Shown: positions 4,760 through 6,085 of the stretch, piece by piece
Numbering within the stretch: the first letter of the stretch is position 1
Layout: each line of letters begins with the position of its first letter
DNA from: Chloroflexota bacterium
Lineage (GTDB): Bacteria; Chloroflexota; Dormibacteria; CF-121
Reading direction: 5' to 3'
Length of the DNA: 6,085 nucleotides
Assembly (NCBI GenBank): GCA_005881235.1
Contig: VBEQ01000116.1
Coordinates: 1 to 6,085 of the forward strand
Program-made: the position numbers and the translations under genes
Notes under the pieces: model-generated
The model's database searches: none
What the model was told of the DNA's origin: nothing
Seen by the model: only the letters and a program-made list of their open reading frames with translations

Positions 4760-6085
4760 GTGGCAGAACTGGGCCGCCGGGTCGGCATCGGGCTTGCCGC
4801 CCGTGGCGACGTGCGCGACGTAACGGCCTGGGCGCGCCGCGCCGAGGACCTTGGGCTCGATTCCATCTGGGTCCACGACAGCTATTTCGAGCGGGATCCC
4901 ATCACCTACCTGAGCGCGATGGCAATGGAAACGCGCCGCATCGGACTGGGCGCGGGCGCCCTCAACCCGTACACCCGCCACCCGGTGGTCGTGGCGATGA
5001 CGATGTCGGCCCTCGACGACCTCGCGCCTCGCCGCATCACGCTCGCCCTGGGAAGCGGGTTGCCACTGCGCCTTTCTCAGATGGCGATCCCTTATGACGA
5101 CACGGTCGCCCGCGTCTCGGAATCGATCGACCAGATCCGCCGGCTGTGGAGTGGTCAGCCGCTGAAGCTGAATGACAAGGTCCCCCCGCTGCAACCGATG
5201 TTTCAGCCGCCCCATCGGATCCCGATCTACATTGCGGCCTACCGGACGCCATTCCTCGACCTGTGCGGGGAGAAGGCCGACGGCTACCTGGCGCGGCCTG
5301 CCGAGTCGCTGCCCGCGTTTCAGAAGATGCACGCGCGCGTTCTGGAAAGTGCCGCCACACACGGACGGGCCGCGGGCGACATCGACTTCCGCGGCTATCT
5401 CCTCTGCCTCTTCGACAGCAGCCGGCAGGAAGCGCTGAACCGGGCCAAGCGCGAGCCGTTCGTGATCTACATGATCTCCGTGCTGAGCGATATCTCGATG
5501 AAGCGCGCGGGATTCGATCCGGCGCTGCGCAGCCAGATCGCGACCGCCTGGCGGGCCGAGGACTACCACCGAGCGGGCGAGCTGATCCCGGATGAGCTGC
5601 TCGACGCCTTCATCCTGTGCGGCACGGTCCATCACGTCGCCGCCCGCGCCAACGCCTACCACGAGGCCGGGATGGACGTCCCGCTGCTCCAGCCGATCCT
5701 CCAAGAAACCGCGCAGGTTGAGGCCGTGCTCGACGCCGCCGTGCTCTATGCGACGGTACGCACCGGCGTCATCACACCTACGCGCGTTGCGCCGGTGCCC
5801 ACCGCTCCTGATCTTGCTCTTCATCGAGGGGAGGGCAGGGTAGGGGCTGGCATCGCCCGCCGTGCAAGGGGAGTGTGGGAGGTCGTGCGGCCGTTCAGCT
5901 TCACGGCCTCGGTGCTGCCGGTCTCGGTCGGCGGCGCGATCGCCCTCAGCCAGGGTCGCATGCACTGGCCGCTCTTCATCGCGGCGCTGCTCGGTGCCCT
6001 CGGCCTGCATATCGGGACCAACGTTATCAACGAGATCTACGACGTCCGGCACGGCATTGACTCGATCACGTCGCCGCGAATGTCG
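4760..6085 (+). CDS. Luciferase-like (LLM) flavin/F420-type oxidoreductase fused in frame to a MenA/UbiA prenyltransferase, 3'-truncated by window edge
   Basis: One open frame of 442 residues reaches the window end. Residues 1-335 form a complete TIM-barrel oxidoreductase of the luciferase-like monooxygenase family: RRVGIGL (6-12), AEDLGLDSIWVHD (28-40), GALNPYTRHP (66-75) and LALGSG (95-100), closest in style to methylene-tetrahydromethanopterin-reductase-like, often F420-using, members. Residues 336-371 are a low-complexity Arg/Gly-rich linker. From about 372, VWEVVRPFSFTASVLPVSVG begins a UbiA-fold membrane prenyltransferase; its first Asp-rich motif, NEIYDVRHGID, gives Asn424, Asp428 and Asp434 for Mg-diphosphate binding. 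The pattern resembles MenA, which prenylates 1,4-dihydroxy-2-naphthoate; a futalosine-pathway MqnP-type enzyme is an alternative. GTG 4760 is preferred to the in-frame ATG at 4700, which would leave no promoter room. Head-to-head menG supports a quinone role. The two parts could also be made separately from an internal GTG. Confidence 0.82.
   Translation, partial: MAELGRRVGIGLAARGDVRDVTAWARRAEDLGLDSIWVHDSYFERDPITYLSAMAMETRRIGLGAGALNPYTRHPVVVAMTMSALDDLAPRRITLALGSGLPLRLSQMAIPYDDTVARVSESIDQIRRLWSGQPLKLNDKVPPLQPMFQPPHRIPIYIAAYRTPFLDLCGEKADGYLARPAESLPAFQKMHARVLESAATHGRAAGDIDFRGYLLCLFDSSRQEALNRAKREPFVIYMISVLSDISMKRAGFDPALRSQIATAWRAEDYHRAGELIPDELLDAFILCGTVHHVAARANAYHEAGMDVPLLQPILQETAQVEAVLDAAVLYATVRTGVITPTRVAPVPTAPDLALHRGEGRVGAGIARRARGVWEVVRPFSFTASVLPVSVGGAIALSQGRMHWPLFIAALLGALGLHIGTNVINEIYDVRHGIDSITSPRMS
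5822..5884. repeat. G-rich stretch resembling a degenerate dispersed intergenic repeat
   Basis: Two G-rich arms, CATCGAGGGGAGGGCAGGG (5822-5840) and TGCAAGGGGAGTGTGGGAGG (5863-5882), resemble the G-rich dispersed repeats that lie between genes in many high-GC bacteria. Translated, they give an Arg/Gly-rich linker with no domain character. Copy number elsewhere in the genome cannot be seen from here. Confidence 0.3.
5828..5846 (+). other. G-quadruplex motif in the linker between the two domains
   Basis: Four guanine runs (GGGG, GGG, GGG, GGGG) are separated by loops of one, two and two bases, a textbook intramolecular G-quadruplex pattern on the coding strand, so it would also be in the mRNA. 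It lies in the segment joining the oxidoreductase and prenyltransferase parts. Folding and effect are inferred. Confidence 0.6.
5867..5887 (+). promoter_or_regulatory. Possible internal ribosome binding site and GTG start for a separate prenyltransferase
   Basis: AGGGGAG (5867-5873) and GGGAGG (5877-5882) precede in-frame GTG codons at 5873 and 5885. Spacing is imperfect: 11 bases from the first to GTG 5885 and two from the second. Starting at 5885 would give a protein opening with VRPFSF, close to the usual beginning of MenA homology, so independent translation is possible. Confidence 0.3.

Noticed and set aside
4696..4866. Longer menG starting at ATG 4866
   Set aside because: The extra 57 residues are Ser/Arg/Pro-rich, unlike any UbiE N-terminus, and would overlap the start and promoter of the divergent gene.
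4709..6052. A 447-codon open frame on the minus strand opposite the oxidoreductase-prenyltransferase gene
   Set aside because: Its product shows no domain pattern and is rich in Arg, Asp and Gly, as expected for an antisense shadow of a GC-rich gene. The plus strand encodes recognisable LLM and UbiA sequence over the same bases.

Overview
This is a GC-rich window (strong G/C bias at third codon positions) carrying six protein genes packed with almost no spare DNA. All five start codons visible in the window are best read as GTG. The gene content (menaquinone methyltransferase MenG, a MenA-like prenyltransferase, and a luciferase-like flavin/F420-type oxidoreductase) suggests a menaquinone-using, high-GC bacterium, perhaps of the Chloroflexota, Dormibacterota or Actinobacteriota type. 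That placement is an inference from gene content and composition, and confidence in it is low. No RNA genes, CRISPR arrays, insertion sequences or integrase signatures were seen. No stretch longer than about 100 bases lacks a gene.

Left part (1-3335). The window opens inside a gene for a 2-dehydropantoate 2-reductase family protein (+ strand, only the C-terminal domain visible). It converges on an NCS1-family nucleobase permease (- strand), leaving 10 bp between the stops. The permease is divergent from a clear codA-type cytosine deaminase (+ strand). Together the last two form a cytosine salvage pair: import through the permease, then deamination to uracil and ammonia. The 99-bp space between their starts holds a good sigma70-like promoter for the permease, a possible leaderless start for codA, and a set of CCAGC repeats at near-helical spacing that could be an operator.

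Right part (3336-6085). A two-gene minus-strand unit, menG (quinone C-methyltransferase) followed by pgsA (phosphatidylglycerophosphate synthase), converges on codA with a 5-bp gap. It is divergent from a plus-strand gene that runs off the window end. That last gene is the most unusual item. One uninterrupted reading frame encodes a complete luciferase-like oxidoreductase domain, then a roughly 37-residue linker, then the first part of a UbiA/MenA-type prenyltransferase ending just after its first Asp-rich motif. The linker DNA is G-rich, contains a textbook four-run G-quadruplex motif, and resembles a degenerate intergenic repeat. The frame may therefore have arisen by read-through of a former intergenic gap.

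Functionally, MenA and MenG catalyse consecutive late steps of menaquinone synthesis (prenylation, then methylation). They sit here head to head with a redox enzyme attached to the prenyltransferase. The oxidoreductase may thus act on the quinone or its precursor, but the sequence cannot show this directly.
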